Shown here piece after piece: positions 36,501 to 48,682 of a stretch of DNA of 64,000 bases; the stretch's first letter is position 1, and each line of letters begins with the position of its first letter. Location: positions 3,139,001-3,203,000 of the forward strand of contig NC_058198.1 of assembly GCF_907165205.1 (NCBI RefSeq), read 5' to 3'. The notes beneath the pieces were generated by a model, which did not search any database, was not told the origin of the DNA, and worked only from the letters and a program-made list of their open reading frames with translations. The position numbers and the translations under genes are program-made. This stretch comes from Coccinella septempunctata. Taxonomy: Eukaryota > Arthropoda > Insecta > Coleoptera > Coccinellidae.

Positions 36501-39164
36501 TAAAGATATAGCGACAAGATAGATGAAGGATGGAAAATCCTCAAGAGATAAAGTTACCCGAAGGAATTCTTACCGTTCAAGTCTACGGTTTGAAACACAC
36601 GTGAAACAGTCAAAAATATCAGATTGAAAATAAAAACGACAAGAAAAATACATACAGAACGCGATAAACTGTCAGGAGACTTAAAGGTCAAAGCGACATA
36701 CCCAATGATCGATAGATAGATGAGAAACATGACAGACAAATATACTAAATGCAAAGTCGAAAAATGCCCTTAGATCATTTCATATGTACTTAAGAGTCAA
36801 CTCATGTCAGGCAAAAAAGTGTCCTTCTGATTTTACTGATTGTTATATATTTTCTCCATTTATCTCTTCCCAAATTTTTATATTTGACAGCCAAGTTTTC
36901 AAGGGGAGGCTAAGAACTGTGAAGTGGAATGTGGAAAATCAAAAACTCGTAGGCACTCGGAAAATGCAGCAGGAAAGCCGAAAGTTTTTCATAAAGTCTG
37001 TTCCTATCGAACTCCATACATTTGTCAGAGAAAAAAGAACTATTATGACAGAAGAAAACTTCGATGGCGGTTATATTGATACACTGGCTTCGTATAAGCG
37101 GTGCCATTATCTCGGAAAAACTCCCTCAATCATAAATCTTCGAATTACGTGTAGAAACTGCTTTTCCCTATAACGATTTCCTTAGCTTGGACGATTTCTG
37201 CTAACGAAAAGATGCGTTCTCTTCAAAAAACAGATATCTTTCGATACATCAGTATAATACCAATTTTGTATGGACCGAGTTCTAAAAACGCGGGCGGAAA
37301 ATTTAGATTTGTGGCATTACCTACCAAAATTCCGAATAAGTCGGGAAGTGTGTGGGTACCTTAACATATTTTCATTTCGTCGAAAATTATTGAAAGAACG
37401 AAATGTTTGAATACTTGACGTCATAATTATTGGTTTTTTAGGAATCAAAGTGTTCGGGAAATGGCGTTGACGAGAACGTCAGCAAAACGCGAGAAAGGCA
37501 CGTGCGTTTTACATCCGTTTTGTCTCCAACTATCGTTGAATCTTCACACTCCAATTGAAAACTGAAAAACCCCGTCGCGGAAAAAAGGGGCCGGGAACAC
37601 TTGTCATTAGAGGCGATCCACCACAGTCGGAAATGAATTAAATATTGCGCAAAAATAACACTGGTCCCCGGAGATTGAGCGGGCCACAAAACTGGGCTGG
37701 CATTCACTTGATTCCTTACTATTTTCGCCTCATAGTCGACGGTAGACGTATTGAGCGACATTTATGGTAAAATATCAACCACCAGAAAGAATTCGGTGTT
37801 GTTTAGAGTGGCGTTTCGCTGGAAAAAAGTATCCAGTCATACGAGAAATCTGAATCGAATAATAAGGGCCCAATGATTTATTTCAACAAGACGTGACAAC
37901 TATAAAATTTATTGCCCAACCAAGGAAAATAACGTCAACGAAAGATCCTTCCACATAACCGTAAATATCTCGAGAATTCGATTCGATACTCAAAAAAAAA
38001 ACACCGAACCTCCAAGGGTTCAGAAAACCTGATTGAATATTCAGAAGTCTTTTCGTATCCCATTGAATTTTCAATCGATCGATGAAAGCATTGTTTGTAT
38101 TCAAGTGAAATTTATGGCCTCAATAACTCCAACTACATCACCTATATCGGCCGAGCCACATATCGTGTTGATTTGAAAAGAGTTAATGAGCAACAACAAC
38201 CCACGAAGATTCATATTAATTATCATCGGAACAATGTCCCATCGAAATAAAACGATGAAAGTGCGTCATTGAAAAGTGATCAGGGGCTGATTCGATTCGA
38301 AATTACTCGTTGGAAATAGTAGAAGATAATCACCGTTATATTCCCTGAAAATCATGGAACTTGTACATTTCCATTTTAAAGAAAATAACAGCCAACTTAT
38401 TGTTGCCTGACAGTCAAAGTGCATCTTCACTATTGAAGGAAACATCTGGCAAAATGCATTGATAGATTGATGTCAAGCAAGAAAAAACAAAGAACATTTT
38501 GTTTCATTACAGAAAAAATGCTGAGTAAAGTAAAATAAAAATTTTACAAATTCGATAGTAGAAAATCCGTCATTTAATTATTATAATCTACCTACTCGCA
38601 CAAGCTCACTAATGTCATAATGGATACAACATTATAACACGGGTGGTTAATGAAACATTATGCGAAAACTTCAGTAATGCAGCAACGTAATGGGGATAGA
38701 CATAAGAGAACTGTGTATGTACAAGACGGGCCATCAGCAACACCCCTGCTTCACGGTCTGGAAGGAAAAAGATTGGGTTGATTCTTGAGCAACTCCAGCA
38801 TAAATACCGAATAATTTCTGCAATATATCTGGGTCGAAATATATTGATTTATTTCGCAAATAACGAGCATGTTTATGAAGACGTTATAAAAATTATGAGT
38901 CATTCAGAGCATGAAATGCTCAGTGATTCTTCTGAAAGTTACTCGTCTGAACTGAAAGCACAAATAGGTTAAGTTCTGACGGACTGAATGAAGGCAAACT
39001 CTCATTGTTCATTAGAAATATTGAAAACATAATAAAACGGTAAATCAATGTTAACTATGGCTTTTCGATCCGGTCATGTCATAATGGAAGCACAGAATGA
39101 AACATCTCTATACATCCAGTGACGATTTTTTCGAAAATCTGGTACGAAAAGAATCAACAAAGTG
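33503..39164. other. AT-rich stretch without a supported gene
   Basis: More than 5.6 kb with only unrecognised short frames. The longest is 129 codons at 36784-37173 (+), without domain or signal peptide. A frame at 38778-38972 (+) ends with an acidic serine-rich tail (SDSSESYSSE) but shows no known family. A GTGAGTG donor-like site at 34454 lacks an exon-like partner. No tandem repeats or transposon ends were seen. Confidence 0.45.
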
Positions 39165-39375
39165 TTCAGCGACCACATAGCTGTGTACTCCCCTATAGAC
39201 GTGGTAATTTCGTGGTTTGACTGTGACAAAGTCACTGGTGGGTGGTGCAGTAGCATTTTCGACATATCCCACACATGTTCAAAGCGATTCAAATCAGGTA
39301 AACGAGGTGGACAGGGCAAAACATTCTTGTTGTCTTATTTGGACGGACAATTAGGGTGGTGCACTGTCTTGATAA
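39165..39375 (-). pseudogene. Tc1-like transposase remnant
   Basis: On the minus strand, QDSAPP (near 39370) resembles the QDNARPH motif of the second catalytic residue of Tc1-like transposases. Further on, in another frame, LPCPPRLPDLNRFEHVWDM (39319-39262) matches the WPARSPDLNPIEHVWD block that carries the third residue (Glu). The piece after it, HHPPVTLSQ, fits the usual HPPxTLxQL continuation. The two motifs are too close for the normal 34-residue spacing and lie in different frames, so a deletion and a frameshift have occurred. No inverted repeats were found. This is an old fragment, unrelated to the mariner family in the window. Confidence 0.75.
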
Positions 39376-41010
39376 CATGCCCTTCGACAGCACTATTCTC
39401 AATTTCTGAAAAAATGGGTGGAAATGGATTTTGAAAGGAATTCTATTTGTATCCATTCTTTAGCCGTCAGATCTCCAGCATTTTCCTCGAAAACTACTGT
39501 TGTTTTCTCGATGTAATCACGTCGTATGAACTACACGCTTATGGGGTTGAATTTTGGGAGAAGAAATGTGAGAAAAATCATATTTTCGTATCTCCCTCGA
39601 CTCCTGTGAGCTTCCTTGCTCAACGGTGAAGTGTAGGATTCCGAGATCAGTTGAAAACATCGTTAATGTTTTGAATGCAAGGGTAAAATTTAGTAAATTT
39701 CTGCTCGAAATTTGCAGCTTTCTGTCGCGAAACGTAGGATATGGAAATACATATCAGAAGAGGTCGAAATTCTTCCCCCTTCATCCAATTATTTCCCATT
39801 TAAACATTTTGAAGAAAACCCAAATGAAAGGTGCTTCATTTGATGACAGGTGCAATACTCTTGAAACTAAAGTAGAATTAGAAGAGTAATCCTTTATTTA
39901 CTGCAGGATATTATTATTCCGTCCCACTTCCCTCCACAGAATGAGTAGAAATTAACAAATTAACCCAGCTCCAACTTTTCCGAACATCCGCAGAACTTCC
40001 CGAAAGTTCCTGATAATCACAGAACAAACCTATGCTTCCAATTTTCGCTCTTGGAGATGAAGAAACAGTTGTCAAATGGGGTGTAATTTCAACCGTTCCG
40101 AACATTGTTCCTATCCAAGAAAAAAAGAAGACACAAAAAAATTCTGGTGCAAACTTTCATGTTACATTTTCGGTGCTGGGAGAAACATGGGAAGACTCAC
40201 CGATAAAAACCAAAAACAAAAAGAGAAGGGATCCGTCACTCCTTATCAACATGAGGCCACAGGTATCCTCAGAAACTCATTTGGAGAGAAACTGCGGAAC
40301 AATTTTCGCGGCAAAGCTCGTGCGGAACGGCGTCGTCACATGCGTCGCGGCGACTATAGGAGCTCGAAGCTTTCTTGCCAACAAGCTACTGGCAATTGTC
40401 ATGCCGGTTTCAAATTATGTAAGGTAGAAGCGTTAGCACTGCCACGGGGGGAGGGCGCACTGCGCGAGAAGGATCAGGATCAACGGGACGAAAATGCGGT
40501 CGAAATCCTGGATTTATAGTGCATTCCCCGACTTGAATGCTCTCTCTGTTTTCTTATGCACAAGTTCATTCCGGCGCCACGGTACAAGGGCGGGAAAAGG
40601 GGCTCATATTTCAATATTCTGGAATGGCAGGTGAAATATCGAAGTCGTGGGGGAAACGGGGCAAATTCTAACCAACAACGGTTCATCATTCCTCATTTAT
40701 TATCCCGTGAAAAATTAAAGGACGCCAGGTTATTACTTCCAAAGTATGAGAAATTCATTCGGAAAAATTCAACTGAATTGATGACTCCTTCCCTGAAGAC
40801 GAAAAATTGAGAGATATTAATCCAAAATCACGAATAAAATTCACTAAATCCCAACAATACCCCGAAAGGAGTCCCACTGCACACTCACAGTCGAACAGTC
40901 ATAAAGAAAACTGCAAGCTCATCTGAAGGATCCAGAAATCTCGAATGAATATGGCATCAACTAAATATTCCACTTCAAACAATAATGAACGATTGCTGAA
41001 AAAACTATCT
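39376..41010. other. No supported gene; overlapping open frames at 40.0-40.5 kb
   Basis: Two + frames overlap here: 131 codons (40032-40427) and 147 codons (40076-40519). Both are open because the DNA at 40280-40500 is GC-richer. The first ends ...MPVSNY at TATGTAAGG, a plausible donor (GT at 40419), so it could be an exon, but no family is recognisable and only one frame can be real. The rest holds short frames. Confidence 0.3.
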
Positions 41011-41626
41011 TGAATATATATTGAAAAATTCTCAGCCTACAAACAAAATTTCAATGTCCAAAGATTCTATTACTAAACATATTCTCCTCTTAATTGGATA
41101 CATTTATTACAGCGAACCTGCAACATCTCTAGACCTTTCAAAAAAAATGTTTCTTCTTGCTCTGCAAACCAGACCTCTACAGCTTTTATTACCTCCTCGT
41201 TGGAAGAAAATTTACGACCATTTAATCTTTTTCTTCAGTTGAGGAAATAGATGATAGTCGGTTGGAGCCAAATCTGGTGTAAAAGGGGGGTGTTTTAGTA
41301 ATTCAAACCCTAAATCACGAATTTTTTGCATGCCAACATGAGATTTGTGTACAGGGGCGTTATCCTGCAAAAACAAAACACCTTTGGATAGCTTTCCGCG
41401 TCTTTTCTCTTTAATTTTTTTCCTGTAGAGTGGTCAGTAATGCCGAATAGTAATCTCCGGTTATTGTTCTACCCTTATAGAAAAAATCAATCATGATTAC
41501 TTCATGGCAATCCCAAAAAACTGAAGCAAGAACTTTTCCAGCAGATTTTTGGACAAGAAACTTCTGAGATCTTGGAGAACAAGAGTGTCACTATTCCATC
41601 GATTGTTGCTTCGTTTCTGGATCGTA
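41011..41626 (-). mobile_element. mariner copy m4, 3' half only
   Basis: The left edge is a weathered 3' inverted repeat (TGAATATATATTGAAAAATT). The right edge stops at GGATCGTA, in the middle of the first catalytic region, where unrelated DNA begins. The whole 5' half, including the 5' inverted repeat and DNA-binding region, is missing. The target TA at the left edge has become CT. Confidence 0.9.
41073..41626 (-). pseudogene. mariner transposase fragment (m4) with two adjacent stops
   Basis: This is the catalytic C-terminal half. Near 41595 the codons for Trp-Arg in SMEWRHS have become TAG TGA, two stops in a row. Copy m6 carries exactly the same two changes, so they share an ancestor. QDN (second Asp) is legible, and the third motif reads APTDY on a line with KTPPFYTRF-like decay. 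A further insertion in the AGGAAAAAAATT region near 41425 shifts the frame. Confidence 0.88.
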
Positions 41627-43215
41627 TTTGTTATGAAAATATTGCCTAGACAAACTGCAAACTGCTAAAACAATATTCATTTCCTTGCGGGAAAAATCAG
41701 TATCAAGTTTCAAACAGTATCCTTCAATATATTTAATATAACGTACCTGTAGTCTGTATCAAGGCCTGTAAAGCACGATATAACATCGATACCGGATCGA
41801 ATGCATTACTGATTGAAGAAAACCCCCGATATTCCATTGAGTTATCCATTTTCCAAGTTTCCCGTTCAATGTCGCGGTATAGAACAACTTACTCGAAACC
41901 TGAAAGCGTTATTGGAAATTGTTTCCAATTATGGGTCATTATATTGTGATCAATAGAAAGCTCGAACACACATTCATGGCGATGGATTCAATTAAACTTC
42001 GAAGAACCTCAATAAGTCCTCAAAAACCGACACGGAGAGGGCTGGTACACCGAAAAAGAATGCGGAAACGATCACTCGTTGGCCGTAATACTGGCTTAAA
42101 CTAAGTCTGCCGAATATTCGGTTATCGTAGGCCTCGATTCCTGTGATTATTCGCCAATAACTATTATGTCAGAGGCTCCATTATCGTAAAAGTTATGATG
42201 ATAATCTAACATCCCCTTTCCTCCGATGATATTCCATCGAGTACCCCTCAATTTATATTTGCCTCTCGTCATTCATCTGAGATGCATACTTCCAACGATA
42301 CATTAGAGATATATCGAAATATACAATAACTTTTTTCGAGAATTGAAAACTGAAAATTGAAGAATATCTTCCCTTACTCTCACAATGTTCGAGATTGAAT
42401 AGAATAGTAACATGGCAATTTTTCAAACTCTTCGTGAATCGTTCTGTTTAATGAGTCGTACCCCACATCCAGACAAGGTCCAAAACAATTCAAAAAGAGG
42501 ACGGAAAGTGAAGAAATGAAACCAGAACCTCGGGCGTTGTTAGCTCTTTTTACCCGAGCACCATTTCCACGGCATCCGAATGAAAATAACAAACCATTAA
42601 CATTCATTTTCATATTATGCCAACATGATATCGCACGAAGACGTTATCGTTAGACTCGTGCATGAACCGTTAAAATTCCTTGAGTGAAAAATTCCATCTG
42701 CACCTCGCCGGCAGAAATCTGTCGAAAACGAAGCGGCAGTCGCAAATTTTTCATGAGTATCCTCATTTCTCGATATCTCCAGGCGGATAATCTTCAGGAC
42801 CAGACACCTCGAGAGCATATGGCCACATTACCAATTTCATTGATTTTATATTGGTTCATTTATACCTCGGCCGTGATAAACAGGAACCTTTCGATGGACG
42901 GTTTCCGCTCAAACGGATTCAGGTTCAAACGAGTATAATTTTCCGACCCTGCCGCTCCTATACCTGATGCCCATGTGAAAAAAACGTTACAGACACGGAA
43001 AAATGATGAAGAATGAAGAGGCCGATAAATTATATGGGTCCTGTTACGAGAATCGGCGAAATTTCAGGGCGAAAACAGCAGGAATCCAGCTCCAAAATCT
43101 CACTTGCCTGGTTGCCCCAAGGCCTGGATGAAAGGAGAATTGTTCGCCTTCAAGAAGGATTCATTCGTACTGTATATCTGCACAAAACCTCAGATACCGA
43201 TCGTGATGATATCTA
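41627..43215. other. No gene recognised
   Basis: AT-rich unique DNA with short frames on both strands; none has splice framing or a recognisable product. Confidence 0.5.
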
Positions 43216-43888
43216 CCAGGATATATTTAAAAATTCTTAGCCTAATATAGAACCAGACAAAATTTCATTGTCAAAATATTTTATTATTATCGATGGAATG
43301 GCGACACTCTGGTTCTCCAAGACTCCAAGAAGTTTTGTGTCCAAAAATCTGCTGGAAAAGTTCTCGCTTCAGTTTTTTGGGATTGCCATGGAGTAATCAT
43401 GATTGATTTTTTGGATAAGGGTAGAACAATAACCGGAGATTACTATTCGACATTACTGACAACTCTACGGGAAAAAATTAAAGAGAAAAGACGCGGAAAG
43501 CTATCCAAAGGTGTTTTGTTTTTGCAGGACAACCCCCCTGCACACAAATCTCATGTTGCCATGCAAAAAATTCCTGATTTAGGGTTTGAATTACTAGAGC
43601 ACCCCCCTTATTCGTCAGATTTGGCTCCATCCGACTATCATCTCTTTCCTCAACTGAAAAAAAGTTTAAAAGGTCGTAAATTTTCTTCCTACGAGGAGGT
43701 AATAAAAGCTGTGGAGATCTGGTTTGCAGAGCAAGAAGAAACATTTTTTTGGAAGGTCTAGAGACGTTGCAGGTTCACTGTAATAAATGTATCGAATTAA
43801 GAGGAGAATATGTTGAGTAATAAAATATTTTGACATTGAAATTTTGTTCGGTTCTATAGTCGACTAAGAATTTTTCAATAAATCCTAG
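43216..43888 (+). mobile_element. mariner copy m5 with two 3' ends (fold-back form)
   Basis: The right end is the ordinary 3' inverted repeat, although the last bases and the TA are mutated (CCTAGCATA). The left end, after TA 43214-43215, is not the 5' end. About 72 bp (43216-43288) are the reverse complement of the element's own 3' end, including GAAAAATTCTTAG-type repeat, ATAGAACC and GTCAAAATATTTTATTA. At 43289 this joins the transposase gene at TCGATGGAATGG. The element therefore has long inverted repeats of its 3' end on both sides and lacks the whole 5' half. Confidence 0.9.
43291..43820 (+). pseudogene. mariner transposase fragment (m5)
   Basis: It starts at SMEWRHSGS, after the first catalytic Asp, which is missing. 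The frame from 43399 (MIDFLDKGRTITG) is open for 120 codons with LQDNPPAHKS (Ala-to-Pro) and SSDLAPSDYHLF, so the second and third Asp are present with 34 residues between. A frame slip at the TTTTTTTTGG run ends it at 43761 (ETFFWKV), before the normal end at TAA 43818-43820. A duplicated C/T stretch near 43322 also breaks the upstream frame. No activity is possible without the first Asp and the DNA-binding half. Confidence 0.9.
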
Positions 43889-46079
43889 CATATATAGATG
43901 ATTATAGTATGGAATATAGTATTTTCCTGAAGATGGACTTGGAGAAATTGTAATTCGATTTCCACACTGATGTATGGGACTTCTTAGAACGGAGGAGAAA
44001 TGATGATAAGTTAATATCTCTTCCTCGAACCTCAACGCCTTTCCTATTGGCATTTCATGCCAAACCCACACCTACCGGAAATGAGACCGGCATCAAGTCA
44101 GTCTTCGGCAACATAGTAAACAATTTTATTGAGTGCCGAGTATATCCCTCCATATCGTGGAAAATTAGCGGAGGGTGATCAATATTGTTACATGAGTTAT
44201 AGAATTACGGAAGTGCCAATTAGATTAAGTTGTTGCAATGGACCCTTTGAATCTTTGTACCTAGAGTTCTCGATGCGGTTGGCAAACTGGGTGAAATTTG
44301 TTCAGTTTGATATTTTCTACTCACTCCCATTTACTGATTGACATTTCACGAAAAATCGCTTGAATAACGTACATTTAAAATGTTCTATTGAGAAGGAATG
44401 GTTCACTTTGATACGTTCCACCTTGTTTAGAGAAAAACATCCGTATGAAATCTGCAATCCTGCAAGTCCAACACTTAGTCCATACGTACGTGTTTATTTA
44501 TTCAGGGGTGAAAATTTTCACATCAATCTTGACAACTTTCATGTTCATGTCCGCATGGAAATTTTGGTAGGATATCTCTGGCTGGTTCATGTAGGCATCG
44601 TACCTTCGTTTCATGGACAGCTCGCAAAGAATATTTCATGGCTTGGAGTGTCTCCCTGGGTATCGTTAATTAATTCAACTCTTTTCATTCCGACTATATG
44701 AAAAACCTAGGTAAACCTCGTAAATTTATAATTGAGGTGGGAAATTAGCAGAAATGTATATCGCAACTCAAATTTGTTATTCATTTCAGTGTTTATCAAC
44801 GGTGGGTGCTGCAATACATCAGTTCGCATGTGGTATATATTCTTAATTACATAATGGTGGAAGCAAGTTGATACAATTTAGCGGTCAGAGGTATGTTTCG
44901 CGTTCAGTGAAAATTTATCAATTATTAATGGACCCAATGTATCAACAATCGAATTAAAACATCCAATCTTCGATCTGATTTCATTTCTTATCTTCCATTT
45001 AATCCATAATTCCATAATTATTCAATATCTAGCCCTTTGATGAAATGCTGTTTTCTATTTGTACCCACTTTCCTGTACGAAATTTCACGAGTTCGGGCCA
45101 GTTCGGTTTTTATTAAGTATTTCAAGATTGAACTCCATTATCGGAATGAAGAAAATCTCAGGAGAATTAGGTTAATTTCCTTCTTCCGGAAGAAAAACAA
45201 AGATATTAAATGAAATTCATTCCGAATGCCCAGTGCTCGTATTACTTCGTTACTGAGGATACTCGAGGGACGAGGAAAAATTTCATCTACAAAATTATAC
45301 AATACAGGATTTTGCCAGCTTGATGTATAGATTTGTTTTCATCATATTTACCCCCAGTATAATTCATTTGATGTATGTTATTAATCATCGTAGGAGATGA
45401 AATGAGATGTCCTGAAAAGTGATCTTTTCGAAAGCTTAGACATTATTACGACATCGCTTTGGGTCTCTGGCATTTCACTCATATCAGACAGTGTCCAATT
45501 TAACAATCATTCTAGTGAATATAATTTCAATTCTTCTTGGAATTTCGTGAACCTCCTGTTTCCAAAACGGCGAAAATTATTGAAATATGAGAATATTCGT
45601 CGCTCGCACTGCTGTGTGTTACAATCATTTATAAATACCGTGTAGAGAAGTGACAGAGACCAGGAATGATTGCGATGCCTCTGACATGACTAGGACATTC
45701 GAATTTCACCCTCTTGTATGATTATCAGTTTCCGCTCGGCCGAAAGAAATTAATTTTGCATGAAACGAAAATCATTTCGTCTATGGTCCCGGAAAATCGG
45801 GCATTTCGAGGAAAATAAATTAGTTCTGCAACAAGAGAACAATTTCGTAACTAATAACACGTTAACTAGTCGCAAGTATCGGAAAGAATGTAGAACGCAA
45901 AATGGAAACTCGGTTCCTACTTCAATGGAGTAGAGTCACGCTATTCCAGCTGGTCGTGAAATCGAAGCAAAATAGATCAAATTATGACATAACGAACGAT
46001 ATTACTGCAGAAGATGCGGCAAAATGAAGCCGAATATGTATGCTCCGAAACCGGCTCTTCACGTTTCAACATTAAACTG
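43889..46079. other. No gene recognised
   Basis: Two + frames of 70 and 113 codons (44129-44341, 44360-44701) lie close together but show no known domain. An acceptor-like TTATTCATTTCAG at 44789 leads to a short frame. Nothing else is supported. Confidence 0.45.
45973..46001 (+). repeat. 29-bp exact direct repeat, first copy
   Basis: TAGATCAAATTATGACATAA followed by CGAACGATA is identical to 47215-47243. The motif GTCACGCTAT precedes both copies at slightly different distances, so a longer, partly decayed duplication is likely. Confidence 0.8.
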
Positions 46080-46081
46080 TA

Positions 46082-46400
46082 CAGGGTGGGCAAAATTCAT
46101 TGTCTACTGAGGGGATCTCAACAACTAGAAGAAAACGGACGATACATACTCTAGCTCTTTTTTCCTGACTAAGCCAAATCTGAAAACAAAATCGGCCTAT
46201 CATTTCTAGATTTTGAGTTATGAACAAAATTGAAATTTTGACGATTTCGAAAAGTTCTCATAACCTTTTTGTCTCTGAAGTACCAGATCTGAAACATGAA
46301 CCTTCTTAGGCACTTCTATACGTATAATCTACTGACAGAACTGGGAAATGTCATCCGTTTTCGAGACCCCCTCAGTAGACAACGAATGTTGCCCACCTTG
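46082..46400. mobile_element. MITE, 319 bp, TA flanked, 39-bp inverted repeats
   Basis: The left end CAGGGTGGGCAAAATTCATT continues as GTCTACTGAGGGGATCTC. The right end, reverse complemented, reads CAAGGTGGGCAACATTCGTT and then GTCTACTGAGGGGGTCTC; only about five bases differ over 39. TA flanks both sides (46080-46081 and 46401-46402). The core is AT-rich with no transposase frame. These are the marks of a non-autonomous element moved by a Tc1/mariner-type transposase. Its ends do not match the mariner family in this window, so another source must have moved it. Confidence 0.85.
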
Positions 46401-46402
46401 TA

Positions 46403-47828
46403 CTGGTTCGTGTAGCATAATTTGGGATATGGCAATCGGAATTTTAGTGCCAATTATTGATCCAAGAAACGTGTAATTCACAGAAAAAACAATGAGAATG
46501 TAGTTAGGCACAACATATGGTTCGTTTCAACATACTGCATTGCGGAAGAGGACAGAATAAAGTTGTATTTACCTGCATGAATAACTCGTGTAGTGAAAAT
46601 CATATTTTTTATTTTGATTATGAATTTCCATCAACTATCAGCCAAATCAATTCAATACATCCAGTAAATATTCAACTGGATTAACGTCGGGAAAAAAAGC
46701 TGGCCATTCTTACACTCCCACACATAAACGCGTCAGTAGAAAGCCATGGCATAATTCTGAACCGAACAATCATACCTCCACCCGGTTGAACCTTGTTGTA
46801 TGGAAATTGAAAGCCTCCTTTGTCTTAGCATCATGATCCCTCTTCTCCTCGGTCTGGTAGTTTTAGCCTGTCTCCTCTCTCGCGAATCTGTGCTCAAAAA
46901 TCCCCGAACATACACCATTATGAAAACACAAATTCCATCGTATTCAGCTCCGCAGAAATGAATGAATAATCGTACAAACGGTTACACGGAATCTAATCAG
47001 CGTGAATACCCTCAAACTCCAGTTTCCGGCCACTGCTCCAGAACTGGGGAGTGTCGTAATGCTGGAAATAATGGGAATGGGAGCTGTTTGAAAACGCCGT
47101 CACCTGGGCCGTCATCATGCTGCTCCTTTTAAACGCAAGAACGGCCGATTCCCCCCATCCGCCAGATTGAAAAATTCCCGTATGGAATTTGGTCACGCTA
47201 TAGTCATACGGGGCTAGATCAAATTATGACATAACGAACGATACCAGAGCCGGTATCGTATGGGCGAAAACGTGAGAAGCTGAAAACTATAACTCTACAC
47301 TGCATCTCGTATGCATTAGCACGTATGCCTTTAACTATGCATGGCGTAACCCTATCCTGTTTGCCGAACAAAAGCGGACGTCAATGGCGGACAGCAATAA
47401 AATAAATAAATCGCTGGGAGCCAGAATGGGTATCATTTATTGAGGAGGAGCATATCCTGCCGACAGGACGACCTGAAATATTTCTTCTCTGGGGAATTTT
47501 AAACCTTTTCCCTATTGGAGATGCTGGTGGGAGATGCGTTTCAGTTCCATACTTCTGTACTGACAGACTATCAGTCACCTGATGGTCAGATGTCGACTAG
47601 AGGTCCTTTCGTGCTCCCCAGGAATTTTTGAAAAAGGATCACTTGATCGAGAGGCTTAGTGATCCACAAAGAGGATCAGCAGGATCAGAGGAGGAGCTTA
47701 GAGCACTAAGTCTTTACGTAATTTCGTCGAAACACTTTGGCAGCCTATGCTCCTCTACTGATACCGCAGAATCGAGCAGAAATTTCCCCTGGGACTTCAA
47801 ATTTATAATGAAAAAGAATTTTTGATGA
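46403..47828. other. No gene recognised
   Basis: Apart from the 29-bp repeat copy, the stretch is unique. Short frames on both strands (up to 67 codons) show no known family. 47640-47690 is rich in GAGGATCAG-type words without forming a true array. Confidence 0.45.
47215..47243 (+). repeat. 29-bp exact direct repeat, second copy
   Basis: Identical to 45973-46001, 1,242 bp upstream. The MITE lies between the two copies. AGAGCCGGTATCG just downstream resembles the reverse complement of CGAAACCGGCTCT after the first copy, which hints at a rearranged duplication. Confidence 0.8.
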
Positions 47829-48530
47829 CAGTAATGTCGAATAGTAATCTCCGGTTATTGTTCTACCCGTATTCAAAAAATCAATCACGATTACTCCATG
47901 GCAATACCAAAAAACTGAAGCAAGAACTTTTTCAGCAGATTTTTGGACACGTAACTCCTTAGGTCTTGGAGAACCAGTGTGTCACTATTCCATCGATTGT
48001 TGCTTTGCTTCTGGATCGTAGAAATGTACCCAAGTCTCATCCATAGTAACAATTCGGTTTAAGAAGTCTACATCGTTTCCAAATCGAGCACAGATCGAAC
48101 GCGATGCTTCTACCCTTGCAAGCTTTTGGTCAACATTCAAACATTTGGGGATCCATTTTGCAGCAATTTTTCTCATGTCCAAATTGACGTGAACTATATG
48201 ATGAACGCGTTCGTATGAAATATTCAGTGCTTCAGATATCCGTTTTAGCCCAATTCGACGGTCTGATAAAATCATGTCATGAACTGCATCGATATTTTCG
48301 GGGACTGACACAGAAACTGGCCTTCCCGATCGGTCATCATCTTCAATGGAAAATTTACCTCTTTTGAAGCTTGCAGTCCAATTTTTCACGGTCGCATACG
48401 AAGGACATCGATCACTAAGGGTATTAAGCATATCTTCGTAAATCTGCCCACTTCTTAACCCTTTTAAATACAGGTACTTGATGATGGCTCGATACTCCAA
48501 TTTTTCGATTTTCACAATTTCGGTGGACAT
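47829..48530 (-). pseudogene. mariner transposase N-terminal half (m6), 181 codons open
   Basis: This is the best-preserved DNA-binding half in the window. ATG at 48530 (MSTEIVKIEKLEYRA) opens 181 codons. The helix-turn-helix region is about residues 8-60 (IYEDMLNTL at 30-38, YATVKNW at 45-51). The SGRP linker follows at 68-71 and a second helix-turn-helix region at about 85-120. At 125-131 it reads KWIPKCL, where mariners usually have WVPHEL. The first catalytic Asp is residue 164 (MDETW). The frame ends at TAG TGA replacing Trp-Arg in SMEWRHS, as in m4. It could at most encode an inactive DNA-binding fragment. Confidence 0.9.
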
Positions 48531-48680
48531 CTTCTTTCTTTTAATTTATTGCGTAACTCTGGTTTACTTTTTTGACATCAAACTTCACACTGACACTTTG
48601 ATTGTTCGTTGCTATGGTAACGCAATATTTTTTTTATGCATGGAACTGGTCTAGGCTAACTGGATATCAATACAACCTTA
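47829..48680 (-). mobile_element. mariner copy m6, 5' half with 5' inverted repeat
   Basis: The right edge is the 5' inverted repeat (GGATATCAATACAACCTTA) followed by TA at 48681-48682. The left edge is an abrupt stop at CAGTAATGTCGAATAG, between the first and second catalytic Asp, so the 3' half and 3' inverted repeat are lost. It is the reverse case of m3 and m4. Confidence 0.92.
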
Positions 48681-48682
48681 TA

